64,000 nt of DNA from Portulaca oleracea (lineage: Eukaryota; Streptophyta; Magnoliopsida; Caryophyllales; Portulacaceae). The notes beneath the pieces are model-generated. The model made no database searches and was not told the DNA's origin. It was given only the letters and a program-made list of their open reading frames with translations. The translations under genes and the position numbers were made by a program. Within the stretch, counting starts at the first letter, position 1, and the number at the start of each line of letters is the position of its first letter. The DNA lies in contig CM055887.1 in assembly GCA_029582165.1 (NCBI GenBank), positions 12,513,190-12,577,189 on the forward strand, in the 5' to 3' direction. Shown one piece after another: positions 10,786-22,372 of the stretch.

Positions 10786-12410
10786 TCACCAGTTGAAGTT
10801 GCACTCGTCTTGCTGTTGCTGTTGTTCCTGCTGCTGTTGTTGCTGCTGATCTTTCTCTCTCCTGCCCGTGGGTGGCTGCCCGAAGACGACGGAGCACTCG
10901 GGCAGCTCGCCGAGGTCAGCAAAGAGGGCTTCCTCTTCCTCCCCCAAGGGGAAGATCTTGGCCATGTCGGCCAGGTCTCCGAAGCCGCAGCTGGAGAAGA
11001 AGGATGACGTGTTGGAGTCGGAGGTGAGCCACGTCAGCTCGTCGGTGGGGATCATCAAGGGCTGATCGTGGCCGCCCAGGTGGTGGTGGTTGTTGTTGAT
11101 TTCCAGTTTCGGAATCGTGGTTGGAATGGCCCCAGTGGGGGTGGTTGTGGTAGTGGTCGGGGTGGTTGAGGTGGTCGTGGTGGTTGGTGTGGCGGAGGAG
11201 GAGGAGGATGAGTTATGGCGGTTTCTAGAAGTGGGCCAAGCGTGGTTGTGTTCGTAGGAGTAGGTGATTACTAACTTGCTTGGATCTGCACGGCTTCTCT
11301 CAACTTGCTTCCTTGCTGGGCACCCCTTGGAGCTGCTACATCTATAGTAACCCCTGATAAATCAAAACTATTCCACCATTAATACCAAATTATATATGCA
11401 CCTTACTCATCCTATGAAGAACTACTCAATTCTTATCAATTGATTGAAACAGTTTAATTAATGTATATCTTAATTATATAACAATACAATTTAAGCCAGA
11501 TATAGTACAATCCTAAATTTTGATTGGAAAAACAATTTTAGCAAGATCTCACTTCATAGTCTAGGATGACCAACTTTGAAATGTGTATAACTGTTGAACT
11601 AAACTTCCCTATATCCCAAGTCCTAACTTCAATCAGCTTGGCTCATCTTTGGTTGTTGGGAGATATTATTGTTGATCCTATCTTACATACAATCCTAAAT
11701 ATTGATTGATGTTACGCTGGTTACCATGCCATAAGCAACATGCCGAACAAGAAATTAATAAAGCAAAAATGATTACATATATAGAACACTCAGCAAAAAC
11801 CATAATTCACATGAGAAATTAGTTCATAACTACAAACCAAAGCAATTCATTACCTCTGAACTAATCTTATTGTTTGATTTGATTTATCCTCTCAATTCAT
11901 ATAAAACATTGAGAGGAAAATAAAAGCAAGTAGTGAAAAAATAATAGTACAGTACCTTGGATAAGGGGAGCCCTTGATGGGTTTCTGGCCATACTTCCTC
12001 CAAGCCCAAGAATCAGATGGGGGAGTACAATCACCCTTAAACCTCGAACCCTCGACGTTCTTGATGTCAACTGTTACCACCTTCTTCTGAATAGCTCGCC
12101 TACTATACATACATACACAATTCCAGTTCATATTAATTAGTACATACCATTACTATCTATATCTATCTTACACAAATATACAATTAATCAGCAAATAATA
12201 CCTTCTCTTTGGGGAGGATATGGAGGATGCGAAGGCAGTTGAGGACGGCGAGTTATCTCCGCTGTTATCCGACGAGTTTTCCCTCTCCTCCATTTGGTAC
12301 AGATGATGATGATGGTGATGATGATTATGATGATGATGATGATCAGTAGTAATAGCAGTAGCAGTTGTAGTCCCAGTAGTAGTACTGAAGCAGCTTGCTA
12401 AGCCCTCCAT
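10786..12410 (-). CDS. WRKY transcription factor, group IIe (WRKY22/27/29-like), three exons
   Basis: A sequence-specific nuclear DNA-binding protein of the family that binds W-boxes (TTGAC cores). Exons are 12,202-12,410, 11,956-12,102 and 10,786-11,353, all with GT-AG introns in phase 2. Together they give 307 codons. The WRKYGQK heptad is at about residues 104-110. The zinc finger is C124-x5-C130-x23-H154-x-H156, the group II spacing. Intron 2 splits the Arg codon of SPYPR|G, the conserved WRKY-domain intron position. The N-terminus is Thr/His-rich with a long histidine run. After the domain come Thr/Pro- and Ser-rich linkers, an acidic patch ([13 protein letters not shown]) and a glutamine-rich tail. 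The group IId calmodulin-binding and HARF motifs are absent, favouring IIe. Characterised relatives act in immune MAP-kinase signalling and senescence; a role here is inference. Start 12,410 is preferred (A at -3, G at +4), although in-frame ATGs exist at 12,422 and 12,479. No disruption is seen. Confidence 0.93.
11354..11955 (-). other. WRKY intron 2 (R-type intron)
   Basis: The donor is AAG|GTACTG at 11,956/11,955 and the acceptor TATCAG|GGG at 11,354/11,353. The 602-bp AT-rich intron interrupts the arginine codon directly before GYYRC, the conserved position in WRKY domains. No insertion is recognisable in it. Confidence 0.9.
12100..12201 (-). other. WRKY intron 1 with NAGNAG acceptor
   Basis: The donor is AAG|GTATT at 12,202/12,201. 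The acceptor reads TATAGTAG|G, giving two AGs three bases apart. Using the first starts exon 2 at 12,102 (codons AGT AGG CGA); using the second starts it at 12,099 (AGG CGA). Both keep frame and differ by one residue. Confidence 0.75.
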
Positions 12411-13272
12411 GCTTGTCAACATTATTACTATTTCTTCTCTGCAGGTTTGATCAATTCTGTATGTACGATCTTTATACAATCCCTTGTTCTTCTGTTCTTT
12501 GAAATGGTATAAGCTGATGAGAGAGAAACTAGAGAGAGAGAGAGAAAGAGGGTGTAGGAGGAAGAAGAAGAATCAAAGTGGGAGGGGGCGGTTTTAATAT
12601 TGCGAGGATGTCATGCTGATGAGGGTTTGACAGAAGGGCTACAGTATATTTTTATTTCTTCATTTGTGTCCTTGTGGGTTGTTAATTTTGGTTATGTTTG
12701 TTTGTTTGTTTATGCTCTTTTTTAAATGTATTTTCTTTGTCAGAGCTTTCATATTTAAATATTGGAAATTGAGATTATTAAAATAGAAATAAAAAAAATA
12801 ATGCAACAGGACAGTTGTTAATTCTAGTGAAATAGGCCAATGGTATAGGCTAAACTAGCTAAAAGGGACGTGCTAACAAATGTTAAACAACGTATTCCCA
12901 AGCCATTCATTTTCGTTATTAATAGGGAATATAGTATTTTATTTATTGATACTTATTAAATTTGGACACCATTTTTTTTTGGATCTAATGCAATTTAAAA
13001 CCTTATAATGCTTAAAGTTTGGCATTTACTGTTTTCTACCTAAAAAAGGGCTGGACTATCATCCTATCACTCCTATCCTATCCTCTTCTCAGGTATAAAA
13101 GAACATTTTGGCATCTCTAAATTTGATTCATCATCTATTCATCTGCTCTTTTGGCTTCTAATGCAAAAATATATAGGTGGTTATTTACTTTATGCATGCA
13201 ACATAGAAATTTACATGTATTATGGATCGGAGTATATATACTTATCCTAATCATTGTTAAAATTATTTTAAC
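12411..13272 (-). promoter_or_regulatory. Upstream region and pyrimidine-rich leader of WRKY
   Basis: On the minus strand the 150 bases before the ATG are CT-rich (a CTCTCTCTCTCTCT run near 12,530-12,545), typical of plant 5' leaders. A TTGAC core, the heart of the W-box, lies directly before the start codon at about 12,415-12,420. Another is on the plus strand at about 12,627. Autoregulation by WRKY proteins is common but only inferred here. About 860 bp upstream of the start the sequence meets the TIR element at 13,273-14,380. Confidence 0.5.
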
Positions 13273-14380
13273 GGTTTTGCTAAACGTCGCCCTGGGGGCA
13301 ATAAATAAGAAGGAATCTTATCTATTAAATATTAGAAACTTTACCTATATATAATAAAAGATATCTATATTATTTCTTTTAGATTCTATACAATTAAATC
13401 CACCAAGATCTTATATTGCATGAAATTAAATATTTCTTAAGTTAAAAATTATAAATATCTTAACTAAAAAATGTGGAAATTAGGTTCTCTAGTAAAAATT
13501 TAATATTTAATTACTGTCATCTTAATAATATATATCATAATAATAGGCAAGTCATGGAGAAGTAGACTGTATATATATATACAGTATACTCATGGCTGCT
13601 ATCAATCATAGTTTTCCTTATGTTGATGCTAGTCACTTCTATTATCTCAGTGGAAGAATATTACAATTTTGCTCATCAACGTCAATCCTTTGATAGACTG
13701 GAGTTTTGATTGAGGCAAAAAAAACTGTGCATCTTTCTATGACTATTTGAGTCAGACTAGGTTAATTACTTAAGTTTTTGGAGTTTTTTAACTGAATACT
13801 AGCTTCTTGATTGAAAGGACGCTTACAATACAAAAGGTCACACACAAATAATGGAAATAGCATAAATTGCAGCTAATTGAAAAGATTAGTCGATCGACCA
13901 CAAAAAAAAAAATTGTCAGTAATTGAGAAGGACATGAGAGGTTCAATTAAGAGATAAATATTGATCCTTGACAAAAAAAAAAAAAAAAACAGAAACACAC
14001 AGCAACAATTAGATAGGTTTTTTTTTTGAAGTAGGCATGCATATACAATTGAAGTGCAAATTCATTAAATGTTAATTTAATTTTGTGTAAAATTTTTATT
14101 TAGGTAATTTTTATCTCATAAAAATGCTGTGTAACTGTAATTAGATTTAACTGAGGTTATATAGGAAATTAATACGATTTTATATTTAAAAAGATAAAAT
14201 CTCAGCTTTTATATAAAGTAAAATCAAATTAAGTAAGATTCCTTATCTAATATTTGATTAATTAGTTAATTGTATAGAATCTAAAAGAGATAATATAGAT
14301 TTTATATAGGGTAAGTTTCTAATATTTAACAGATAAGATTCTTTCTTATTTGTCGCCCCTAGGGCGACGTTTAGCAAAAC
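13273..14380. mobile_element. Non-autonomous TIR DNA transposon upstream of WRKY
   Basis: Inverted ends of about 70 bp: GGTTTTGCTAAACGTCGCCC on the left and its near-reverse complement GGGCGACGTTTAGCAAAAC on the right. Both continue inward through AATAAGAA(A/G)GAATCTTATCT and TTAAATATTAGAAAC. A second inner pair reads TAGATTCTATACAATTAA against TTAATTGTATAGAATCTA. Each end carries a GTCGCCC/GGGCGAC palindromic patch. No coding sequence. I could not define a clear target duplication, so Mutator-like or another TIR family remains open. Confidence 0.7.
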
Positions 14381-15395
14381 AGTTTTATAATAAATATTGA
14401 TGAACTTTAATTTTTAATAATTAACATCTTGGTGGTTCTAGGCAGGTACTCCATGGTGCACCATACAATAATTGAATAACAGTAGAATGAATGAAGGTAA
14501 TGTTATATATGTATGTTTGAGGTTGTGTAACATGTATTTTTGTCGTAACTAGATCTATTCTTTCAGTGGATAAGTAGAGGTTGGATAAAATCGTGTTGGT
14601 TTGAATAGGTTTTAGATTTATATAGAATTAGATAGAAGTAGTAATGAATATGTAAAATTAGAAAAACTAATAAATTTATGTAAGTTTAGGTAGAAAAAAT
14701 AGAATTAATTAAAAGTAAATGAAGTTAGACTGTGATTAGTTTACAATGCGAAAGAATAGAGTTATATATTTGCTTCCTTAGACAACGTATGAACACAGAG
14801 CTAGAGAGTGATAGATGCCAAATTGAATATGCAACATGTACACCCTTAACAACCCTTATAATTAAATAACTAAAATTCTATCTAAAGTTAGGTGTTAAAT
14901 AGCTAGAATTATTTAATTTGAAATAGTTGTAATTGACAATCAACAATCATTTGTTGGGTGCATGGGAGAATATGTTAGTTATGTCGAGATAGAACCCAAA
15001 TTGGCCTAAATAGATCAAGTATCATATCATGAAGAAGAATTACTAGTAATTTTAATATTCCTTAGTTAATTAATTTTCATGCATCATCTAATGCATGAGA
15101 TATGAAGTTTTAAATAAAAAAAAACAAGGCAAAAGAAAATCCTTGGGGAGAAGCAACCTTTTTCTTTCTTTAATATACATGAAGCGAAAAATGGGGGAGA
15201 GAACAGTAGAAAGTTTCTTCAAACATGTGGAGTCATTCTCACGTATTGGCGTACATTGAGTAATCTAAAACAACCAAAAGATACATTGAATTTTAAATGT
15301 ATTTAAACAATAAAAATTATAACCCTATAACTTATGATAGCATGTTGGTTTACATAACATATGTTCAATTGGGGCATCATAATAAGTATTAATTA
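14381..15395. other. AT-rich intergenic sequence, nothing recognisable
   Basis: No credible reading frame, RNA gene or repeat family was seen. Composition is AT-rich with scattered A-runs. Confidence 0.4.
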
Positions 15396-15400
15396 ATGTT

Positions 15401-15578
15401 TGTTGGGAGATTCTAGGCGGGAGCCCACTTCAACCAAGGCCAATTGTACACAAGTTAAATGAGGTTTCATCTTAAAACCAATTGGTGTTAAAAGGAATAG
15501 CCCACTTAACTTATATACCATGTCATTTCTCTTTACTTTTCCGATGTGGGACATTTTACTCATGGGTGACTCCCAACA
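15401..15578 (-). repeat. TRIM LTR (3' LTR in element orientation)
   Basis: Begins TGTTGGGAGATTC and ends CCCAACA, a perfect TG...CA pair. It is followed inward by the polypurine tract seen on the minus strand. Confidence 0.88.
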
Positions 15579-15910
15579 ATCTGCCCCTTCATACATGAGT
15601 CTCCCCCCTTGATCGGAAGCCTCTTTTTGCCAAGGTTTTAAGTCACCATCAGGAGCTCATCATAGCCGCACCTTACTCTACAGAGCCGCACCCAACTCCA
15701 CCCGAGTTTCATGCCACCACTCTACCTCAAGAGTCCCAGCCACACCTTACTCCACAGAGCTGCACCCTACTCCACCCGAGTCTCAAGCCACCACTCTGTG
15801 CATTCAGAAGACCCAGCCGCGCACGTGCCATGGTCCCTACTCCTGTCCATGGTGATCTTCCTGCACCTTGTGATCGCCCAGCCGAACGAACCATCTACTC
15901 TAATACCACT

Positions 15911-16088
15911 TGTTGGAAGATCCAAGGCGGGAGCCCACTTCAATCAAAGCTCATGGTACATAAGTTAAATGAATTTCCATCTTAAAACCAACTGGTGTTA
16001 AGAGGAGTAACCCACTTGACTTATCTACCATGTCATTTCTCTTTACTCTTCCGATGTGGGACATTTTACTCATGGGTAAATCCCAAAA
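15911..16088 (-). repeat. TRIM LTR (5' LTR in element orientation)
   Basis: Same length as its partner, with scattered substitutions. The terminal CCCAACA has become CCCAAAA. The primer site lies directly to its left at about 15,898-15,910. Confidence 0.85.
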
Positions 16089-16700
16089 ATGTTGTTTTGG
16101 ATAGCAACAAACAAGCTAGCAGGTTGTCTTACAAGGATGCTCTTCTGAGTGGTTCCAAAATCAATCGTGTCGCTAATAGGGATCTGGGAGCCGACTTTGA
16201 TAGTAACCGTACTCATAGCAACCCGATTGATTCCTTTGATGGTGCAACTAGGATTGACTTACTTGCCGATATTGAGGATTACATCCTTGAGGCATCAGAG
16301 GGTAAAGTCAAGAGTAAGAGAAAACAAAATATGTTGATGAAATCTAAGTGGCAGCTTGTCAGAGATGCAACTTGTAGGATGGTCAGAAGGTTAGGATGAC
16401 TAGGCATGCGAACATGTTGGAAGATGGCAATCTTGATGATATTGATGCTGAGACAGACCGAATGGCTAAGATTATTGGCATCAATGACCCACCAAACTGA
16501 AGTTATTGATCTTGCATTGTGATTGACAAGTGAAGATTTCTTTCGGTTGTTGTAGTTGCAAAAAATTTGTTGTGCTATTTATTTTTAGTTGTTTGGTTGT
16601 AACATTTCTCTTTTGGAGGTGGTTGTGTACGGTTTTGTATGTGGTTTGTTGTTGTCTATGATCTTTTAAGCCTTTTGGCTCTCAATAATCGAAAAAAAGT
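16089..16700 (+). pseudogene. Unidentified coding-like fragment with possible LINE 3' end
   Basis: From 16,100 to 16,399 a frame reads SRLSYKDALLSGSKINRV, then an acidic stretch, then KSKWQLVRDATCRMVRRLG before a stop. A neighbouring frame continues with ETDRMAKIIGINDPPN. The TG-rich tail afterwards (about 16,500-16,700) ends in text like GCCTTTTGGCTCTCAATAAT, which resembles the 3' end of plant L1 LINEs. I do not recognise the protein firmly. SYKDALL-like text is common in LINE ORF1 proteins, so a LINE ORF1 remnant is the best guess. Confidence 0.35.
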
Positions 16701-16816
16701 AGTATTGATATATTCTCTGGGTGTTTCTAAATTTGAATGTTCTAAATTTAAAAGTCTTATAAAAATCCTATTATACACATCAGTATGTCTCATATCAACA
16801 AAATTACAATATATTA

Positions 16817-17076
16817 CTCCCTCTATTTCATATTATTTTTCATTTAGTTGACTGTCACTATCTTTAATGTCACTCTTTGATTGATAATTTTTTTATATAT
16901 AATATTTTATCAATAATTACAATATGATACTTTTAACATAGTATTTTTTGTTACGTATTTGATGATAATAGTTTTATATAACAAGTCATTGAGCATATTC
17001 AGAAAATGATAGTCAAAAATTTTGAAACTCGACGGCATAATTTCTAAAAGTGACAAATAATATGGAATGGAGGGGG
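16817..17076. mobile_element. Stowaway MITE, 260 bp
   Basis: TA occurs at both edges (16,815-16,816 and 17,077-17,078). Inverted ends are CTCCCTCTATTTCATATTAT and, on the other strand, CCCCCTCCATTCCATATTAT. This is a classic Stowaway end (CTCCCTCCRTTYCATA). The interior resembles the decayed copy near 24.05-24.25 kb. Non-coding. Confidence 0.88.
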
Positions 17077-19398
17077 TAAAAGGTTGGTTCAAGTGAGGAA
17101 AATTTATTTTCCATATGTGAATCTTTGAATTTCAATCTTGTAAGTGAAGAAAATATGTGATGAAGGCTTTAAATGAATTAACTACTATAAAGTTATCGCC
17201 CCAATGAAGAGAGGGAAACCAGGACGAGAGTAACGTTAATGAAGGAACCCAAATGAGACAAGGGACAATCATACTATCTTTGCGGAGAAATTACCAGATG
17301 AACTCGATATGCATGACTCAAAGGGGTACTTTCAAGAGTGGGAAGACTAAGAGAGGTGTGTGTGGAATGGAAGTAGAGAGCAGATGGAAGGTGTAGTTTT
17401 TTGTTACTCTAGAACGGGAAGGTGGTGGAGGAGATCATTACAAAGATGAACTAAAAGATAATAAGTGGGCACAAGATAACGGTACAAAGAGCTCGAAAAG
17501 GACTCAGAGCTACTGGGAGAAGAATGAAGCAGATATGGGTTAAGAAGGAGTCAAAAGGAGAATAAGGAAGAGAAATTCCAAAACATGTAGAAGGGGTCGA
17601 TGGATGTTTAACAAGGGTGAAAGGAAAGACTAACGAATAATTGGTGGAGTAGCTTAGGAGGAGTATAGAGTGCAACAATCCACGTACAACAAAAGGATTT
17701 GGCATCAATGGCTTCAACAATAATCCATAGCATTGGTCTTATGTCAAAAATAACAGCCTTAAGTGGGACAAAATTCATAATAACTATGCTCACGGAGCAC
17801 GAGGTAGCTGAAATTGTGAAGAACCATGGAGATTTGGCAGTGTAGTTTGAAGAAATAAGACATTAATTCAAGTATACATGTGAGGAAAGATGGGTGTGGG
17901 TGGATATTCATGGAGTAATACCCCATGGATGGAAGTGGGAGAATTTCCAAGTGTATATCAAGCCATGGGGTAAACTGATAAGCTTAGGATAGATCGCTAA
18001 TGGTGCAGAACATTTCAAGAATATGAGGGCTCAAATCTTGACATCTACTTTCACGAGAATTGATGGAGAACTACTATTAAGATTAGAAGACTATACATAA
18101 ATAGTCTATTTCAATGAAACAAGTTCCTTTGTGCATACGCTACCTCTTGTCACTGGGAACCAAATGACAAATATAAGAGGTCCAATATAGAGCATACAAG
18201 AGAGTAATGATGATGAAGAGTCTAAGAAAATCCAGAGATTGCAAAAGGGAATCGTTAAAACCATGGTAGCAGAAAGGGAGATGAAAGGTCAAGCAAGACA
18301 ATAAGCAGAGGTCAAGACATCTCAAACAAAAGGAACCAACAACCATGAATTAAGGTAGGAATTAAGTGGCAATAGATTTGTTAAGGAGGTAAGAGAGTTG
18401 GTAAAACAAGTTGAAATCTTGAAATAGGAATTAATGAATGCATTGAGAATAAATAACTTGATGGTCATACAAGAAACCTGATATAAGAATGATATGAGAA
18501 TTAATGAAAATGTACGAGAAACCCTAGAAGAGAATGATGTAGGAACTAATGAAAACGTGGAAAATCTAAGTAACAATAATATGAAACTAGGAGGAGGATT
18601 GATGGAAGAGCGATAAAAGTTGGAGACGACATTGGTTCTTAGGTCGTAGAAGATCTCGAGGGGTGTTAAACTTGGAAAAAGTAAATAGGAGCAAGGAGTT
18701 TAGGAGCGCAAACTAGAAGAAAACTAAGAAGCATCCGAATAAAATCAAGATGGTGAAGAATTGAATATGAGGATCGAGGTTTAGAATGTTAGCGGACTAG
18801 GAGCTGTGGGAAAGAATAATGAAGAACCTTATAAGGAAAGAACAAATAATAGTAATGGGACTACTAGAGATAAAGCACAATTTGTTTGATCATTGGGGAG
18901 AGAAGAGATGTTGGGGAAATGAGGATACAAGATGGAGTGATGTCTAACCCCAAAGAAGGTCGGAGGAATTGATAATGATTTGCAATAAAGAAGAACATCG
19001 ATATGACAATAAGAGCAAGGGATAGAGGGTGATTTATGTTGAAGGACGATTGTTAAAAGAAGAAGCGGAGTGTGCCATCTACATACTTCACGTGCCAAAT
19101 TCACAGCAAGAAAGACTAGAGTTAAGGAATCAAAAAGGCACTGAAGAAATGAGGTTCAACATCCTATCATTTTTAGAGGAGACTTCAACGAAGTCCTAGA
19201 TCAATAAGAAATAAGAGGATGCACAAAAATAAGCCAAGGGATGAGGGATTTTGGAATTCATTCATGACGTGGAAGTGCAGGATATCTTGTGAACAACCGT
19301 ACACATACTTGAGGTCTAACACCGTGAGCCGCATAAATAGAATATTGGTGGAATGTAATTTAATGACCAAATTCCTAATGATGTAAACATATTGGACG

Positions 19399-19752
19399 AT
19401 GAGACAATTATCGAATCACTTTCCAATGATCCTTAAGACCTCAGAGGTATGTTGGGGACCAATGCCCTTCAGAATGTGCGAGATATGGTTGAGGATTTCA
19501 TCTTTCAAGAAAACTTTTGAAGAGGAGTGGGCTAAGCGACCTCACTTGCCACTACATAAGAGGTTGAAGGTCATCAAAGAACCACTGAAGAAGTGGAACC
19601 GTGAGGTTTTTGGTAATGTTGATGTAAAGATCGTTGAGTTGGAGCATGAGATAAAGAACTTAGATGAGAAGGCGTTGAAGACGTGCCTAGCTAATGTGAA
19701 TCAACAAGAAGAGCTAAGGGCCCAATTACAAGTTTGGTTGGTAAGAAAATAG
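19399..19752 (+). pseudogene. Longest surviving open stretch of the LINE ORF2
   Basis: A 117-codon open piece covers the linker between endonuclease and reverse transcriptase. It has GPMPFRMCEIWLRISSFKKT, the plant L1 hallmark, and then a charged helix-rich stretch. It is part of the decayed LINE and not a separate gene. Confidence 0.75.
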
Positions 19753-20102
19753 AGGCTTTCGAGACAAAAGTCGAGATGTCAGCACATACAAGCTGGAGAT
19801 AAGAACACAACTTTTTCCATACACTTGTGACCATGAGAAGGAGAAGAAAGATCATAGATAACATAAAGATTGAAGGAGTATCATATTTAGAAGTGAAGGG
19901 AATTATAAGAGAGGTTAGGGTTTATTTCAAAATGCAATACCACAAGAAAAGGAAAATGTGGAAAGTAGATATATATATCCTTGCTAGTTCGAAAATAGGT
20001 GACTGAGCAAGATAACATCTAGTTGGAAAGAGAGGTGGCAAAGGAAGAGATAATATAAGCAGTCAAGTAGTGAACCTTGAAAAGATATTAAGCTATGATT
20101 AG

Positions 20103-20917
20103 ACCTGTAAATACGGGCGGGCGGGCGGGTTACGGGTCGGTCGTATATCGGGTTCGGGTAAATACGGGTCGGGTGTATTTCGGGTTCAGGTAAATACGAG
20201 CCGGGTGTATTCCGGTTTCGGGCAGTTTGGGTCGGGTTTACGGGTCATGACCGCCCTTTTTCTCAGTCACTTACAACTAATAAAATTGATTATAATTAGT
20301 CAAAGATGCCTATGTAATGTATCATTCCATTCCAAGTTCGACCATCATGATATGTCATAGTTGTATTGACATATTAATATACACCTAATGGACAAAATTT
20401 AACAATCTTCAAGTCTACAAGTATTATGCGGTTTACGTCAACAATCACGAATAACAATACTTATGAAATATATAGGGTTTTGGGATGCTAATATACTAAA
20501 CTTTTGGTGTATTGGACAATAATGCACTGAACTTTGACCTTTGACAATAATACACTATTTTACTGAAAGAGAGGAGAGAGGCGGGACTGCAGGAGTTTTA
20601 CTGTTTGAGGGTTCACTGAAAGAGTGAGTGAGTGATAGTGTTAGGGTTTTGTTTTGGTCATTTGTTATTTCATATTTCATTTGTATATCTCTCTCTAAGC
20701 ATAGCTTTTCAAAACCACCCAATATTTTACTTTTGGGCCTTAATTTTCATGGAATGGGCCCATTTTTTTGCACAAGGCCAAAGTAGACAAAACACTTAAA
20801 ATTGAAGTGTCTGACCCAACGGATCGACCCAAACCTGACCCGACCTGACCCGTTTTTTACCGGATTCTTTGGGTCGGGTCATTTTCGGGTCCTGGGTCGG
20901 GTTGAGAATCGCCAGGT
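20103..20917. mobile_element. GC-rich-ended non-autonomous hAT-like insertion in the LINE
   Basis: Begins ACCTGTAAATACGGGCGGGC and ends GGGTTGAGAATCGCCAGGT, so the outer ACCTG/CAGGT are inverted. Subterminal zones are full of GGGTCGGG and CCCGACC words, as in the element at 7,327-7,778, around an AT-rich centre. It splits the LINE reverse-transcriptase frame between VK..LEK and the ..FNMK segment. No convincing 8-bp target duplication was found. Short frames inside are not credible genes. Confidence 0.55.
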
Positions 20918-21274
20918 CTTTCAACATGAAAAACACTCAACATCTATCGCCAATTATATGGGAGGACTTTAGCAAGTTTGTCATTCAACTTCTCGAAGAA
21001 TACCAGTGGCCAAAAGCAGTAAAAATGACTTACGTATCGTTATTACCTAACAAGAAGACTGCATCAGACATAAAGGATTATAATATGAAGGATCCATCTA
21101 TAAGATCATCTTGAAGGTGTTGAGTAACAAAATGAAGGTCATGCCTAGTCTAGTTTGAGAGGGAGAGACAACTTTCATAGTTGCATGTCAAATTTTGGAC
21201 GGGGCACTCACAGCCACAGAAATTGTTACATAGTTGAAGAGAAAAAAAATGGAGTGGTCCTGATCCATATCACC

Positions 21275-22372
21275 GGGGGGGGGGGGGGGTACGTAGTGCT
21301 AGATATAATAACAAAATTGGATCCCAACTTATTTTTTGCCAAGTCAAGCTTGGATAATTTTGGGTCCTAAAACCCATTATTTCTAGGAGCAAAGGGGCAT
21401 CTTGGTCTTTTCACAAGGGTCGAGATCGGGCTTATGGATCGTTAAGTAAAGACACGGAAGAAGCCGGGACCAAGGAAAGCCAAAGAAGAAGACAAGAAGG
21501 CAACAAGGGAAAATAAGTGGAAAAGAAGAAAGAGGTTAAAATTAGACAAAAGAGAAGACATGTTGTCACTCTTTCCATCATAATTTTTTTAATATACTTT
21601 CGATATCCTAGAGATTTTGGGAGCTTAAAATGGACACCGAGTGTTTTCCAACGATATATTATAAGGTCAATTCAGAGTCTGAACCAAGAAGTTATGTAGG
21701 TTTGAAGTTCAGTAGAAAAACTGCCCATAAGGTAGTTATGGTCGTGACCAAAAGGGTCACAACTCTGAGCCTTTTCTGGCCCAAATCACCCTTGGTGCAA
21801 GACATAGGTGTCACAGCCTTGACATCTAAATGTCACACCCGTATCTCCCATCAAATTCAACTTATTTTCAAACTTCCCTTCCCTTTATGTATATATGTAA
21901 CCCCTTTGTTTTAAGCCCTATATTTGAACATTGAACATTGATGAGTGAAAACTCTTATGGTCATTTTGAAACTCTTCCTCAAATCTTAAATTTTTCTTTA
22001 TCCATGATGAATGGTGGTGCTAGTGGAGTGATTTCTTTAAGAGTTGATTGGTGTTATCTTTAGATCGACTTGGGTGGAATCTTTTGGTTATTCAAGGGTG
22101 GTTGCTGCCTTGCTGGTGGTTTTCCTTTATGTAATATCCATGTGGATGCCTAGATCATGCTTGGTGACATACTATTTAGAGTTTGGTCATATCTTTTCAT
22201 TATGTTGTTTATTGTGTTGATTTTAGCCTTTATACATCTAAAATTCATAAATATTGGGTAGTGTTTATGAGTTCTAATGTTGGGGTATTCCAAAATTCTA
22301 GGTTATTGGTTGATCCTTGGCCTCCAATATGTCAACTCTATAGACCCTCGGGTTTCAAGGATCATGTCGTGC
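21275..22372. mobile_element. Unidentified insertion in the LINE RT
   Basis: LINE reading stops after KKNGVVL near 21,262 and resumes at KLDFQKAYD near 22,375. The intervening 1.1 kb is unrelated and starts with a run of about 14 G residues. It contains TATATATGTAACCCC text near 21,885-21,905 reminiscent of LTR promoter or terminator DNA. Ends, strand and family are undetermined. It could be a solo LTR. Confidence 0.4.

Larger units (their letters stand above)
15401..16088 (-). mobile_element. Complete TRIM retrotransposon with 5-bp target duplication
   Basis: Two 178-bp direct repeats (15,401-15,578 and 15,911-16,088) start TGTTGGGAGA/TGTTGGAAGA. They share the TCCGATGTGGGACATTTTAC stretch and end TCCCAACA/TCCCAAAA. 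The 332-bp internal region ends next to the right repeat with a sequence whose complement is TGGTATTAGAG, a near match to the initiator-Met tRNA primer site. This sets minus orientation. A purine tract GAAGGGGCAGAT abuts the left repeat. ATGTT flanks both sides (15,396-15,400 and 16,089-16,093). It is 688 bp long with no coding capacity and depends on proteins from other elements. Confidence 0.88.

Noticed and set aside
10592..10897. 101-codon minus-strand frame overlapping the end of WRKY
   Set aside because: Out-of-frame shadow of exon 3 and the 3' untranslated region.
11892..12131. WRKY exon 2 frame read through both introns as a small separate gene
   Set aside because: Contains half a WRKY domain and ends in intron sequence; splicing joins it cleanly to exons 1 and 3.
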